Part shown: positions 25,043 through 32,121 of the stretch, one piece after another
Layout of the letters: the number at the start of each line of letters is the position of its first letter
Position numbering within the stretch: position 1 is the stretch's first letter
Assembly (NCBI RefSeq): GCF_039872745.1
Contig: NZ_JBDPZD010000001.1
Coordinates: 868,001-932,000, forward strand
Reading direction: 5' to 3'
DNA: 64,000 bases
From: Pelomonas paludis
GTDB lineage: Bacteria; Pseudomonadota; Gammaproteobacteria; Burkholderiales; Burkholderiaceae_C
The notes under the pieces: model-generated
What the model saw: only the letters and a program-made list of their open reading frames with translations
The model's database searches: none
What the model was told of the DNA's origin: nothing
Program-made: the position numbers and the translations under genes

Positions 25043-26251
25043 TCAGGCCACCACGCCACGCTCGCGCAGCGCGTTGATCTGCTCGGCACTCAGCCCGATC
25101 TCGCGCAGCACGGCGTCGGTGTCCTCACCAAGGCGCGGGGCGGGGATGCGCAGGCTGCCGGGGGTGCCCAGCAGCTTGGGGACGACGCCGGGCACGGTCA
25201 CCGTTTCGCCATCGCGCGTCGGCTGCTGAAGCAGCATGTCGCGCGCCTGGTAGTGCGGGTCGTGCGCGATGTCGGCGGCGGTGTAGACCTTGCCGGCTGG
25301 CACGCTGGCGGCCTCCAAGGCGGCCAGCACCTCGTCCACCCGGCGCGGGGCGGTCCAGGCACCGATGGCGGCGTCGATCTCGGCCACGCGCTGCACGCGG
25401 CCGGCATTGGTGGCGAGCTGCGGGTCCTGGCCCAGGTCGTCGCGGCCAATGGCCGTCATCAGGCGCTTGAAGATGCTGTCGCCATTGCCGGCCACCAGCA
25501 CCACGCCGTCTTGGCAGGGGTAGGCATTGCTGGGCGCGATGCCGGGCAGGGCCGAGCCCGCAGGCTCACGCACCGCGCCAAAGGCGCTGTACTCGGGGAT
25601 CAGGCTCTCCATCACATTGAACACGGCCTCGTGCAGGGCCACGTCGATCACCTGGCCCGGGCCGCCATTGACCTTGTGGTGGTAGAGCGCGGTCAGCACC
25701 CCGATCACGCCGTGCAGGGCGGCCAGCGTGTCGCCGATGGAGATGCCGCAGCGCACCGGCACGCGGCCGGGCTCGCCGGTCAGGTGGCGTAATCCTCCAA
25801 CAGCCTCGCCAATCATCCCGAAGCCGGGGCGGTCCTTGTAGGGGCCGGTCTGGCCATAGCCCGAGATGCGCAGCATGACGAGGCCGGGGTTCAGCTTGGA
25901 CAGCTCGTCCCAGCCCATGCCCCAGCCCTCCAGGGTGCCGGGTCGGAAGTTCTCGACCAGCACGTCGGCCTCGGCGATGAGTTGGCGGGCGATGTCCTGG
26001 CCCTCGGGGGCGCGCAGGTCCAGCGCGATGGAGCGCTTGTTGCGCGACTGCACCTGCCACCAGACCGAGGTGCCGTTCTTGACCAGGCGCCAGCCACGCA
26101 GCGGGTCGCCACCGCCGGGGGCTTCGATCTTGATCACGTCGGCGCCAAAGTCGCCCAGCGTCTTGCCGACAAAGGGGCCGGCAATCAGCTGACCCATCTC
26201 GACGACGCGCAGGCCAGCCAGGGCGCCAGGGGGCAGGGCAGTCGCAGTCAT
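25043..26251 (-). CDS. CaiB/BaiF-type (family III) CoA-transferase
   Basis: A 402-residue family III CoA-transferase that moves CoA between carboxylic acids. The N-terminal LRVVEMGQLIAGPFVGKTLGDFGADVIKIEAPGGGDPLRGW is diagnostic. It continues with RNKRSIALDLR, ADVLVENFRPGTLEGWGMGW, and GISIGDTLAALHG with the catalytic Asp at about 174. The C-terminal part has PCQDGVVLVAGN. The length is normal. It is first in the run leading to the TonB-like and tube-like genes, 9 bases before the former, although a functional link is not obvious. The substrate is unknown. Confidence 0.93.
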   Translation of the reverse strand: MTATALPPGALAGLRVVEMGQLIAGPFVGKTLGDFGADVIKIEAPGGGDPLRGWRLVKNGTSVWWQVQSRNKRSIALDLRAPEGQDIARQLIAEADVLVENFRPGTLEGWGMGWDELSKLNPGLVMLRISGYGQTGPYKDRPGFGMIGEAVGGLRHLTGEPGRVPVRCGISIGDTLAALHGVIGVLTALYHHKVNGGPGQVIDVALHEAVFNVMESLIPEYSAFGAVREPAGSALPGIAPSNAYPCQDGVVLVAGNGDSIFKRLMTAIGRDDLGQDPQLATNAGRVQRVAEIDAAIGAWTAPRRVDEVLAALEAASVPAGKVYTAADIAHDPHYQARDMLLQQPTRDGETVTVPGVVPKLLGTPGSLRIPAPRLGEDTDAVLREIGLSAEQINALRERGVVA

Positions 26252-26269
26252 TCCTCAATCACTCCGTTC

Positions 26270-26312
26270 TCACCCGCTGCGGGCGCGGCGCTCGCAGCGG
26301 CGGGGCGGGTGA
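26270..26312. terminator. Hairpin after the chemoreceptor gene
   Basis: Outer arms TCACCCGC and GCGGGTGA, with inner CGCTGCG/CGCAGCG, form a strong stem in the 72-base gap between the chemoreceptor stop and the CoA-transferase start. It probably ends the chemoreceptor transcript; it has no clear T-run. Confidence 0.5.
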
Positions 26313-26323
26313 TTGTCAGCCGA

Positions 26324-27883
26324 TCACTGGGTGCCGAGCCGGAACCTCGCCACCGCGCCCACCAGGCCGTCGGCCTGCTGCTTGAGGCTGGTGGCGGCGG
26401 CGGCCATTTCCTCGACGAGGGCGGAGTTCTGCTGGGTGGTCTTGTCCATGGCGGTGATGGCCTCGCCCACCTGGGCCACGCCCATGGACTGCTCCTTGCT
26501 GGCGCTGGAGATCTCGCCCATCAGGTCGGTCACGCGGCGGATGCTGTCCACCACCTCGGCCATGGTGGTGCGGGCCTGGTCCACCACGGCGGTGCCACGT
26601 TCCACGCGCTCCACGCTGGAGGCGATCAGGGCCTTGATCTCGCGCGCCGCCTCGGCCGAGCGGCTGGCCAGCGTGCGCACCTCACCCGCCACCACCGCAA
26701 AGCCCCGCCCCTGGTCGCCGGCGCGGGCAGCCTCGACGGCGGCGTTCAGCGCCAGGATGTTGGTCTGGAAGGCGATGCCATCGATGACGCCAATGATGTC
26801 GGCGATCTTGCGGCTGGCGTCCTGGATCTCGCCCATGGTGCTGACCACCTCGCCCACCTGCTCGCCGCCGCGCACGGCCACGGTGGACGCAGCCTGCGCC
26901 AGCTGATTGGCCTGCTGGGCCGAGTCAGCGTTGTGGCGCACGGTGGAGCCCAGCTCCTCCATGGACGAGGCCGTCTCCTCCAGCGCCGAGGCCTGCTGCT
27001 CGGTGCGGGCACTGAGGTCGTTGTTGGCGTGGGCGATTTCGGCGCTGCCATTGGCCACGTTGTCCGCGCTGCCGCGCACCTGGCTCACCACCTGGTGCAG
27101 GCTGTGCTGCATCTCGCCCAGGTTCGCGAGCAGCTGGCCCAGCTCGTCGCCGCGTGTGCGCAGCTGGCGTGCCGAGAGGTCGCCGTCGGCCACGCGCTGC
27201 GCCAGGTCCACGGCCTGGTCGATGGGATGGGTGACGCTGCTCGCGATGCGCAGCGCCAGCAGCGCGCCCACCACGAAGGCCACGGCCGTCAGGCCGATCA
27301 GCATCCAGCGGGTCGAGCGGTTCATCTGCTCGGCCAGCGCGTATTGGTCGTTGCCAGCCTGGACCTGGATCTCGGTCAACTGGTTCAGCGTTTCGGTCAG
27401 CGGCCTGGCCAGCTTCGCGCTGATGGCCTCCTTGTAGAGCTTGGCGGCCTTGTCCACGTCGCCCGCTCGCAGGGCCTCGCGGGCGGGGGTCAGGCCCTCA
27501 ACGCGGTAGGCACGGAGCGCCGCCTCGAACACGGGCACCAGCTGCTGCTCCTTCGCCGTCAGTTGCGAAGCCTTGTATGACTTCCAGAGTTTGTCGATGG
27601 TGTCCGCGTTCTTGCCCATCTCGGCATCGCGGCTGGCGATGTTGTCGGCGCTGGGGATGAGCAGCATGTCCATCACCAGGATGCGATTGCGGTTGGTCAG
27701 CCGCGTCACATCGGACAGCTCGTGCAGTGGCACCAGGTTGTCGTTGTAGACGCTGGCCAGGCGATCGAAGGTCTGGCCCAGGTTGCGCACGCCCATGCCG
27801 GCCACCGCCAGCAACAGCAGCAGCACAAACCCGAACGCTCCGATCAAGCGGGTACGGACCTTCAAGCTGTAGATCGCTTCCAC
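26324..27883 (-). CDS. Methyl-accepting chemotaxis protein
   Basis: A 519-residue chemoreceptor. The first membrane helix (about 13-32) is followed by a ~165-residue four-helix-bundle periplasmic sensor (MCP_signal/4HB type, RNRILVMDMLL) and a second helix (about 198-218). A HAMP domain follows (RIASSVTHPIDQAVDLAQRVADGDLS), then the MCP signalling domain. Its tip has GIAFQTNILALNAAVEAARAGDQGRGFAVVAGEVRTLA split over the hairpin. There is no CheR-binding pentapeptide at the C-terminus. The start is a GTG with AGGAGG only 2 bases before it, unusually close. No che genes are adjacent. Confidence 0.95.
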   Translation of the reverse strand: MEAIYSLKVRTRLIGAFGFVLLLLLAVAGMGVRNLGQTFDRLASVYNDNLVPLHELSDVTRLTNRNRILVMDMLLIPSADNIASRDAEMGKNADTIDKLWKSYKASQLTAKEQQLVPVFEAALRAYRVEGLTPAREALRAGDVDKAAKLYKEAISAKLARPLTETLNQLTEIQVQAGNDQYALAEQMNRSTRWMLIGLTAVAFVVGALLALRIASSVTHPIDQAVDLAQRVADGDLSARQLRTRGDELGQLLANLGEMQHSLHQVVSQVRGSADNVANGSAEIAHANNDLSARTEQQASALEETASSMEELGSTVRHNADSAQQANQLAQAASTVAVRGGEQVGEVVSTMGEIQDASRKIADIIGVIDGIAFQTNILALNAAVEAARAGDQGRGFAVVAGEVRTLASRSAEAAREIKALIASSVERVERGTAVVDQARTTMAEVVDSIRRVTDLMGEISSASKEQSMGVAQVGEAITAMDKTTQQNSALVEEMAAAATSLKQQADGLVGAVARFRLGTQ

Positions 27884-27975
27884 GTCGTCCTCCTGAATCT
27901 TTGCCGGCTAGCGATGCTAGGAGCCCTGGTGGCGGAAATCCAGGGGCTGAAGCTGTCTGTCGTCCAATACCGCGC

Positions 27976-28206
27976 ATGAACCAAGACCTGCCCCCGCTCC
28001 CCACCCTCGCCCCCGGCCGCTATCGCCACTACAAGGGCGGCGAGTACGAAGTGCTGGCCGTGGCCCGCCACAGCGAGACCCTGGAGCCCCAAGTGGTCTA
28101 CCGCCCGCTCTACAACGACAGTGGCTGGTGGGTGCGGCCGCATGCCATGTTCATCGAGACCGTGATGGTGGACGGCCGCGAGCAGCCGCGCTTCGCCAAG
28201 CTGTAG
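27976..28206 (+). CDS. DUF1653-family protein
   Basis: A 76-residue protein with the complete DUF1653 pattern: GRYRHYKGGEYEVLAVARHSETLEPQVVYRPLY, then WVRPHAMFIETVMVDG and RFAKL. It is a small cytosolic protein of unknown function. It stands alone between the divergently transcribed chemoreceptor and the large inverted-repeat element that begins 26 bases after its stop. Confidence 0.92.
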   Translation: MNQDLPPLPTLAPGRYRHYKGGEYEVLAVARHSETLEPQVVYRPLYNDSGWWVRPHAMFIETVMVDGREQPRFAKL

Positions 28207-28232
28207 GTACGCCCCGGCATGGGGCTTGCGAC

Positions 28233-28502
28233 TAGGGCCTGTTAACGCGACGGGAATGGGTCGCGTTGTGACCAAAGCAGCCGCAGGCAAGGCGCAAACC
28301 GCAAGTCGGGGTGGCCCCCCGACGAGGATTTGCAACGCCGCATGCGGCTGCTTTGGTCACAACCCTCCGGGAAGGCCCGCCACAAGGGGCCACTCGGCGT
28401 TGCACCTCTGGCCCGCACGCGAGTGCGGGCGGCGAGCCGCGCCTTGATTGGCCCCTTGTGGCGGGCCTTCGCGACCCATTCCCGTCGCGTTAACAGGCCC
28501 TA
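28233..28502. repeat. Nested inverted-repeat element (three-way-junction type), copy A
   Basis: The ends 28233-28265 and 28470-28502 are perfect 33-bp inverted repeats beginning TAGGGCCTGTTAACGCG. Inside are two further perfect stems. A 20-bp stem starts TTGTGACCAAAGC (28266-28285 with 28343-28362). A 22-bp stem starts GAAGGCCCGCC (28371-28392 with 28449-28470) and is topped by an 8-bp stem GCCCGCAC/GTGCGGGC with loop GCGA. The predicted fold is a Y-shaped three-way junction. A second, inverted copy lies at 34333-34597. There is no open reading frame or transposase inside. Confidence 0.93.
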
Positions 28503-28508
28503 CTGTCC

Positions 28509-29642
28509 ATGCCGCTCGACGCCGCCGATGCCCACTCCCTGATGCTTGCCAGCATTGGCGAGGGCATATTTGGCATTGACCTGGATGGCCGCTGCACCTT
28601 TGTGAACCCGGCCGCACTGCAATTGCTCGGTCACCGCACCGAGACGGTGCTCGGCCGGAACATGCATGACCTGGTGCACCACACCCATGCCGATGGGCAG
28701 CACTACCCCGAATGCGACTGCCCGATCTTCAAGGCCTTCCGCCTCGGGCAGCCCTGCCGCATCGACGACGAGGTGCTGTGGCGCGCCGACGGCACGCCCT
28801 TCCAGGCCGAGTACGCCAGCCACCCGCTGCTGGAGCAGGGCCGCGTGGTGGGCGCGGTGGTCAGCTTTGTGGACATCGGTGAGCGCAAGCGCGGCGAGAC
28901 CCTGCTGCGCCGCGCCAACGATGTGCTCGAAGCCCGGGTGGCCGCCCGCACCGGCGAGCTGAACGACGCCCTCACCCGCTTGCGCGACCTGGCCCAGCAC
29001 CTGGAGGGTGTGCGCGAGGCCGAGCGCACGCGCATCGCCCGCGAGATCCATGACGAGCTGGGGTCCTTGCTCGTCGCCCTCAAGCTCGACACCGGCTGGC
29101 TCGCGCGGCGCCTGCCGGCCGACGAGACCCTGCACGGCAAGCTCCAGGCCATGGGCCGCACCATCGACACGGCGGTGGACAACCTCGGCCGCATCATCAC
29201 CGACCTGCGCCCCAGCATCCTCGACCACCAGGGCCTGTGGGCCGCGCTGGAGTGGCAGGCGCAAGAGTTCATCGAGACCACCGAGCTGGCCGCCGACCTC
29301 CAGGTGCATGTGGCTGCCGGCGTGGTGCCGCCGCAGGGCGGTCTCGCCATCGCGGTGTTCCGCATCTTTCAGGAGATCCTGTCCAACGTGGCGCGGCATG
29401 CGCGTGCCCAGCATGTGTGGATCCGCATCGCCGTGGATGACCCGCCCGAACCCACGCTCTACCTGGAGGTGCGCGACGACGGCATCGGCGCCCGCCCCGA
29501 CCAGCTCAGCGCCCCGCGCAGCTATGGCGTGATGGGCATGCACGAACGCGCCGCGCCCTTTGGCGGCCGCGTCAGCATCGAGACCGCGCCGGGGCAGGGC
29601 ATGCGGGTGCGGCTGGTGATGCCGCTCGGGGGTGCCTCTTGA
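28509..29642 (+). CDS. PAS-domain sensor histidine kinase (NarL-partner, HisKA_3 type)
   Basis: A soluble 377-residue kinase. An N-terminal PAS domain (about 8-130: GEGIFGIDLDGRCTFVNPAAL) contains a C-x-C motif, YPECDCPIFKAFRLGQPC. A short coiled coil is followed by the HisKA_3 box AERTRIAREIHDELGSLLVALKLD, with His in EIHDELG, and a HATPase with IFQEILSNVARHA, VRDDGIG and GVMGMHERA. There is no membrane helix, so it senses an internal cue. The ATG is only 6 bases after the end of repeat A, so any promoter or ribosome-binding site must lie within the repeat. It overlaps its regulator by TTGA. Confidence 0.92.
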   Translation: MPLDAADAHSLMLASIGEGIFGIDLDGRCTFVNPAALQLLGHRTETVLGRNMHDLVHHTHADGQHYPECDCPIFKAFRLGQPCRIDDEVLWRADGTPFQAEYASHPLLEQGRVVGAVVSFVDIGERKRGETLLRRANDVLEARVAARTGELNDALTRLRDLAQHLEGVREAERTRIAREIHDELGSLLVALKLDTGWLARRLPADETLHGKLQAMGRTIDTAVDNLGRIITDLRPSILDHQGLWAALEWQAQEFIETTELAADLQVHVAAGVVPPQGGLAIAVFRIFQEILSNVARHARAQHVWIRIAVDDPPEPTLYLEVRDDGIGARPDQLSAPRSYGVMGMHERAAPFGGRVSIETAPGQGMRVRLVMPLGGAS

Positions 29643-30298
29643 TCAAGGTCCTGATCTGCGACGACCACGTCATCGTCCGCCAGGGCCTGCGCCAGCTGCT
29701 GCTGGAGGCCGGCGACATTGAGGTCTGCGCCGAGGCCGCCGACGGCCCCGCCGCCGTGCAGCGCCTGCGCCAGGGCGGCATCGACGTGCTGCTGCTCGAC
29801 ATCGCCCTGCCGGGCCGAGACGGCCTCGATGTGCTGCGCCAGCTGCGCGACGAATGGCCGCGCCTGCCGGTGCTGATGCTCTCCACCTACCCCGACCGCC
29901 AGTACGCGGTGCGCAGCCTCAAGCTTGGCGCGGCGGGCTACCTCAACAAGAGCGCCGACTCCGAGCAGATCACCACCGCCGTGCGCCGCGCTGCTGGTGG
30001 TCAGCGCTTCATCACGCCCGCCGTGGCCGAGCTGCTGGCCAATGCCCTGGGCGGCAGTGCCGACGACGACGGCAAGCCCCTGCACGAGCTGCTCTCGCAG
30101 CGCGAGTTCCAGGTCTTCCAGCAGCTCGCCGCCGGCCGCAGCGTGGGCGAGATCGCCCAGCAGCTCAGCCTCTCGTCCAACACCGTCAGCACCTACCGCG
30201 CCCGCATCCTGGAGAAAACCGGCACGCGCAACGACGTCGAGCTGGCGCTCTATGCCATCCGGCGTGGCGAGGGGGCGGTGCCGGCGCCAGGCGCTTGA
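29639..30298 (+). CDS. NarL/FixJ-family response regulator
   Basis: A 219-residue regulator. The receiver domain has ICDDH at the start, Asp in LLLDIALPGRDGLDVL, and the conserved Lys in GYLNKSA. A LuxR-type HTH begins at LSQREFQVFQQLAAGRSVGEIAQQLSLSSNTVSTYRARIL. The start is a TTG overlapping the kinase stop. It forms a two-component pair with the kinase before it. It is convergent with the serine hydrolase gene (10 bases apart). Targets are unknown; the nearby acyltransferase-ABC operon is one candidate by position only. Confidence 0.93.
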   Translation: MIKVLICDDHVIVRQGLRQLLLEAGDIEVCAEAADGPAAVQRLRQGGIDVLLLDIALPGRDGLDVLRQLRDEWPRLPVLMLSTYPDRQYAVRSLKLGAAGYLNKSADSEQITTAVRRAAGGQRFITPAVAELLANALGGSADDDGKPLHELLSQREFQVFQQLAAGRSVGEIAQQLSLSSNTVSTYRARILEKTGTRNDVELALYAIRRGEGAVPAPGA

Positions 30299-30308
30299 GC
30301 CCACGTTC

Positions 30309-31316
30309 CTAGCGCCGCGCCCACCTGAGCACACGGGTCTCGGCGGCTTCGATGGCACCCCAGCCGGGCGCGTTGCTGCTGTTGGCCAGCAGCACGATCA
30401 CGGCGTCGAGTGCCGCATGGTGCCGGACGATGCTGTGATAGCCCGGGAGCAGGCCTGTGTGGTCAAAGACATAGTGCGAGGCGTAGATGCGCTGTGCTCG
30501 GGTAGACAGGATCCGGCCTTCGCGTAGCGCCCGCGTGAAGATGCCCACATCCTGCGCCGTTGCCACCAGAGAGCCGCCAGGCGCCGTGTAGCGCACGGCC
30601 TTCAGGTCACCCGCGTGAGCCGGGTGGTAGGCGCTCACGAGCCGGTCTGGGTCGACCGGCCCTAGCGGCCCATGCGTGGCGTGCAGGCCCTGCGGCCTCA
30701 GCAGGGTGCGCTCGATGTAGGCCTGGTGAGGCTCTGAGAGCACGCTGTCCAGGATGGCGCCCACCAGCAGGTAGTTGGTGTTGGAGTAGCGATAGGCGGC
30801 ACCGGGCTCGAACAGCGCGGGCCGGCCACGCACACAGCTCAAGTGGCCTTCGAGGTCCTGTGGCGGGTCGAACCAGTGGTAGTTGCTGGCATCCGTGAAG
30901 TTGTAGAGCCCGCTGCGGTGGGTCAGGAGCTGGGTGGCCGTGATTCGATCCGCGTTGGCGAGTCCTTGCGCAGCCTGCGGGAGGTAGGTGGCCAGCGGCC
31001 GGCCCAAGTCCAGAGCGCCCTCGGCTGCCAACTGGGCGGCCGCAGCGGCCACGTAGAGCTTGCTGATGCTGGCGATCTTGAAGAGCGCCTGGGGATCGCT
31101 GGGCACTTGAGTCCGACGGTCCTTGAACCCGGCCGCGTGCAGCGCGGGAGGACGATCGCTCACATCCACGTAGGCGATCAGGCCGTCGAAGTCGTCGCCC
31201 AGCGATGCCGACAGGACGCCAGGCAACGTGGGCGGGAGCGGCTCCACGTGTGCGCATCCCGTCACCGCGCTGGTGCCCAGGGCAGCCAAGCCTCTGAGCG
31301 CCGACCGGCGGTTCAC
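30309..31316 (-). CDS. Beta-lactamase-family serine hydrolase, likely lipoprotein
   Basis: A class C/penicillin-binding-protein fold enzyme of about 335 residues. The nucleophile motif is SISK in FKIASISKLYVAAAA, the YSN motif is in AYRYSNTNYLLVG, and the third motif region is HTGLLPGYHS. The N-terminus has a twin arginine and a lipobox-like LGTSAVTGCAH, suggesting export as a lipoprotein. GTG at 31316 is chosen; a GTG about 18 bases upstream, overlapping the permease stop, is possible. These enzymes cleave D-Ala peptides or esters. It is the last gene of the acyltransferase-ABC operon. Confidence 0.88.
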   Translation of the reverse strand: MNRRSALRGLAALGTSAVTGCAHVEPLPPTLPGVLSASLGDDFDGLIAYVDVSDRPPALHAAGFKDRRTQVPSDPQALFKIASISKLYVAAAAAQLAAEGALDLGRPLATYLPQAAQGLANADRITATQLLTHRSGLYNFTDASNYHWFDPPQDLEGHLSCVRGRPALFEPGAAYRYSNTNYLLVGAILDSVLSEPHQAYIERTLLRPQGLHATHGPLGPVDPDRLVSAYHPAHAGDLKAVRYTAPGGSLVATAQDVGIFTRALREGRILSTRAQRIYASHYVFDHTGLLPGYHSIVRHHAALDAVIVLLANSSNAPGWGAIEAAETRVLRWARR

Positions 31317-31329
31317 GGCGCCGTGCCGC

Positions 31330-32121
31330 TCAGCCACGGCGTTTGAGCCTGTAGTAGGCCACCAGGCTGCATAGCAGCGTGAAGCCCAGCAGCACCCCAA
31401 GCGCCATCTGCGGCGAGATCCAGCGGAACTTGGCCACGTCGGCGGCGGCAAAGGCCAACTGGTTGAGGTGGAAGTGCGGCCAGAACACGGTCTGGAAGTG
31501 CATGGAGGCCGGCAGCGGGAAGAAGGTGCCCGACAGGTACAGCCCTGGCAGGTAGACCAGGTTGGCAAAACCCGGCGCGGCCGAGCCGCTGGTGAGCGCG
31601 CCCATCATCACGCCCAGCGCACAGAAGGGCAGGGTGCCGACGATGAACACCGCGCTCATGGCTGCCAGCTGCGTGGGGCTCAGATGCGCCTGGCCGGTGA
31701 CGGCCGCCAGCACCAGGATGGGCAGGTAGGCAATGGCCCCGCAAGCCACGCCCGCGCCGATCTTGGCCGCGATCCAGGCGCCAGCTGGCGCGGGCTGGGC
31801 ACGCTTGAGCGTGAGCAGGCCTTGCTCACGCTCCATGGCCAGGTTGGGGCAGGTGGCAAAGAGCGCGGCCATGGTGACGGCCATCAGCGAGAAGCCGGCA
31901 AACATGAAGCGGCCGGTGTCGGGGTCCTTGGCCACCGCCTCGCCGGCCACCGCGAAGGCGAACAGCAAATAGGTGCCCAGGGGCAGCAGGAACATCGGCA
32001 GCGCAAAGGCCGGTGTGCGCAGCAGGCGCAGCAGCTCCAGGCGCAGCTCCAGCAAGTAGGGCGCGACGCTGCGGCTGAAGGGGGTTGTGGCGAGCGGCAG
32101 GGAGTGAGTCAGGGTGTTCAT
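31330..32121 (-). CDS. ABC-2-type permease of the acyltransferase-ABC system
   Basis: A 263-residue membrane protein with six predicted helices and ABC-2 features. The N-terminus LELRLELLRLLRTPAFALPMFLLPLGTYLLFA is typical, followed by AMEREQGLLTLKRAQPAPAGAWIAAKI and a C-terminal helix LGVLLGFTLLCSLVAYYRLKRRG. It starts by ATGA overlap with the fusion gene, so it is almost surely the membrane partner of its ATPase domain. The substrate is unknown. Confidence 0.93.
   Translation of the reverse strand: MNTLTHSLPLATTPFSRSVAPYLLELRLELLRLLRTPAFALPMFLLPLGTYLLFAFAVAGEAVAKDPDTGRFMFAGFSLMAVTMAALFATCPNLAMEREQGLLTLKRAQPAPAGAWIAAKIGAGVACGAIAYLPILVLAAVTGQAHLSPTQLAAMSAVFIVGTLPFCALGVMMGALTSGSAAPGFANLVYLPGLYLSGTFFPLPASMHFQTVFWPHFHLNQLAFAAADVAKFRWISPQMALGVLLGFTLLCSLVAYYRLKRRG

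Noticed and set aside
23631..25229. Ala/Ser/Arg-rich plus-strand frame opposite the TonB/TolA-like gene
   Set aside because: It is produced by the complementary reading of the five-codon repeats; the minus frame has a membrane helix and a TonB domain.
28233..28502. Reading the large repeat as an insertion sequence or MITE with a target duplication
   Set aside because: There is no transposase frame and no convincing direct duplication at either copy (TA at copy A only), so it is reported as a structural repeat, not as an IS.
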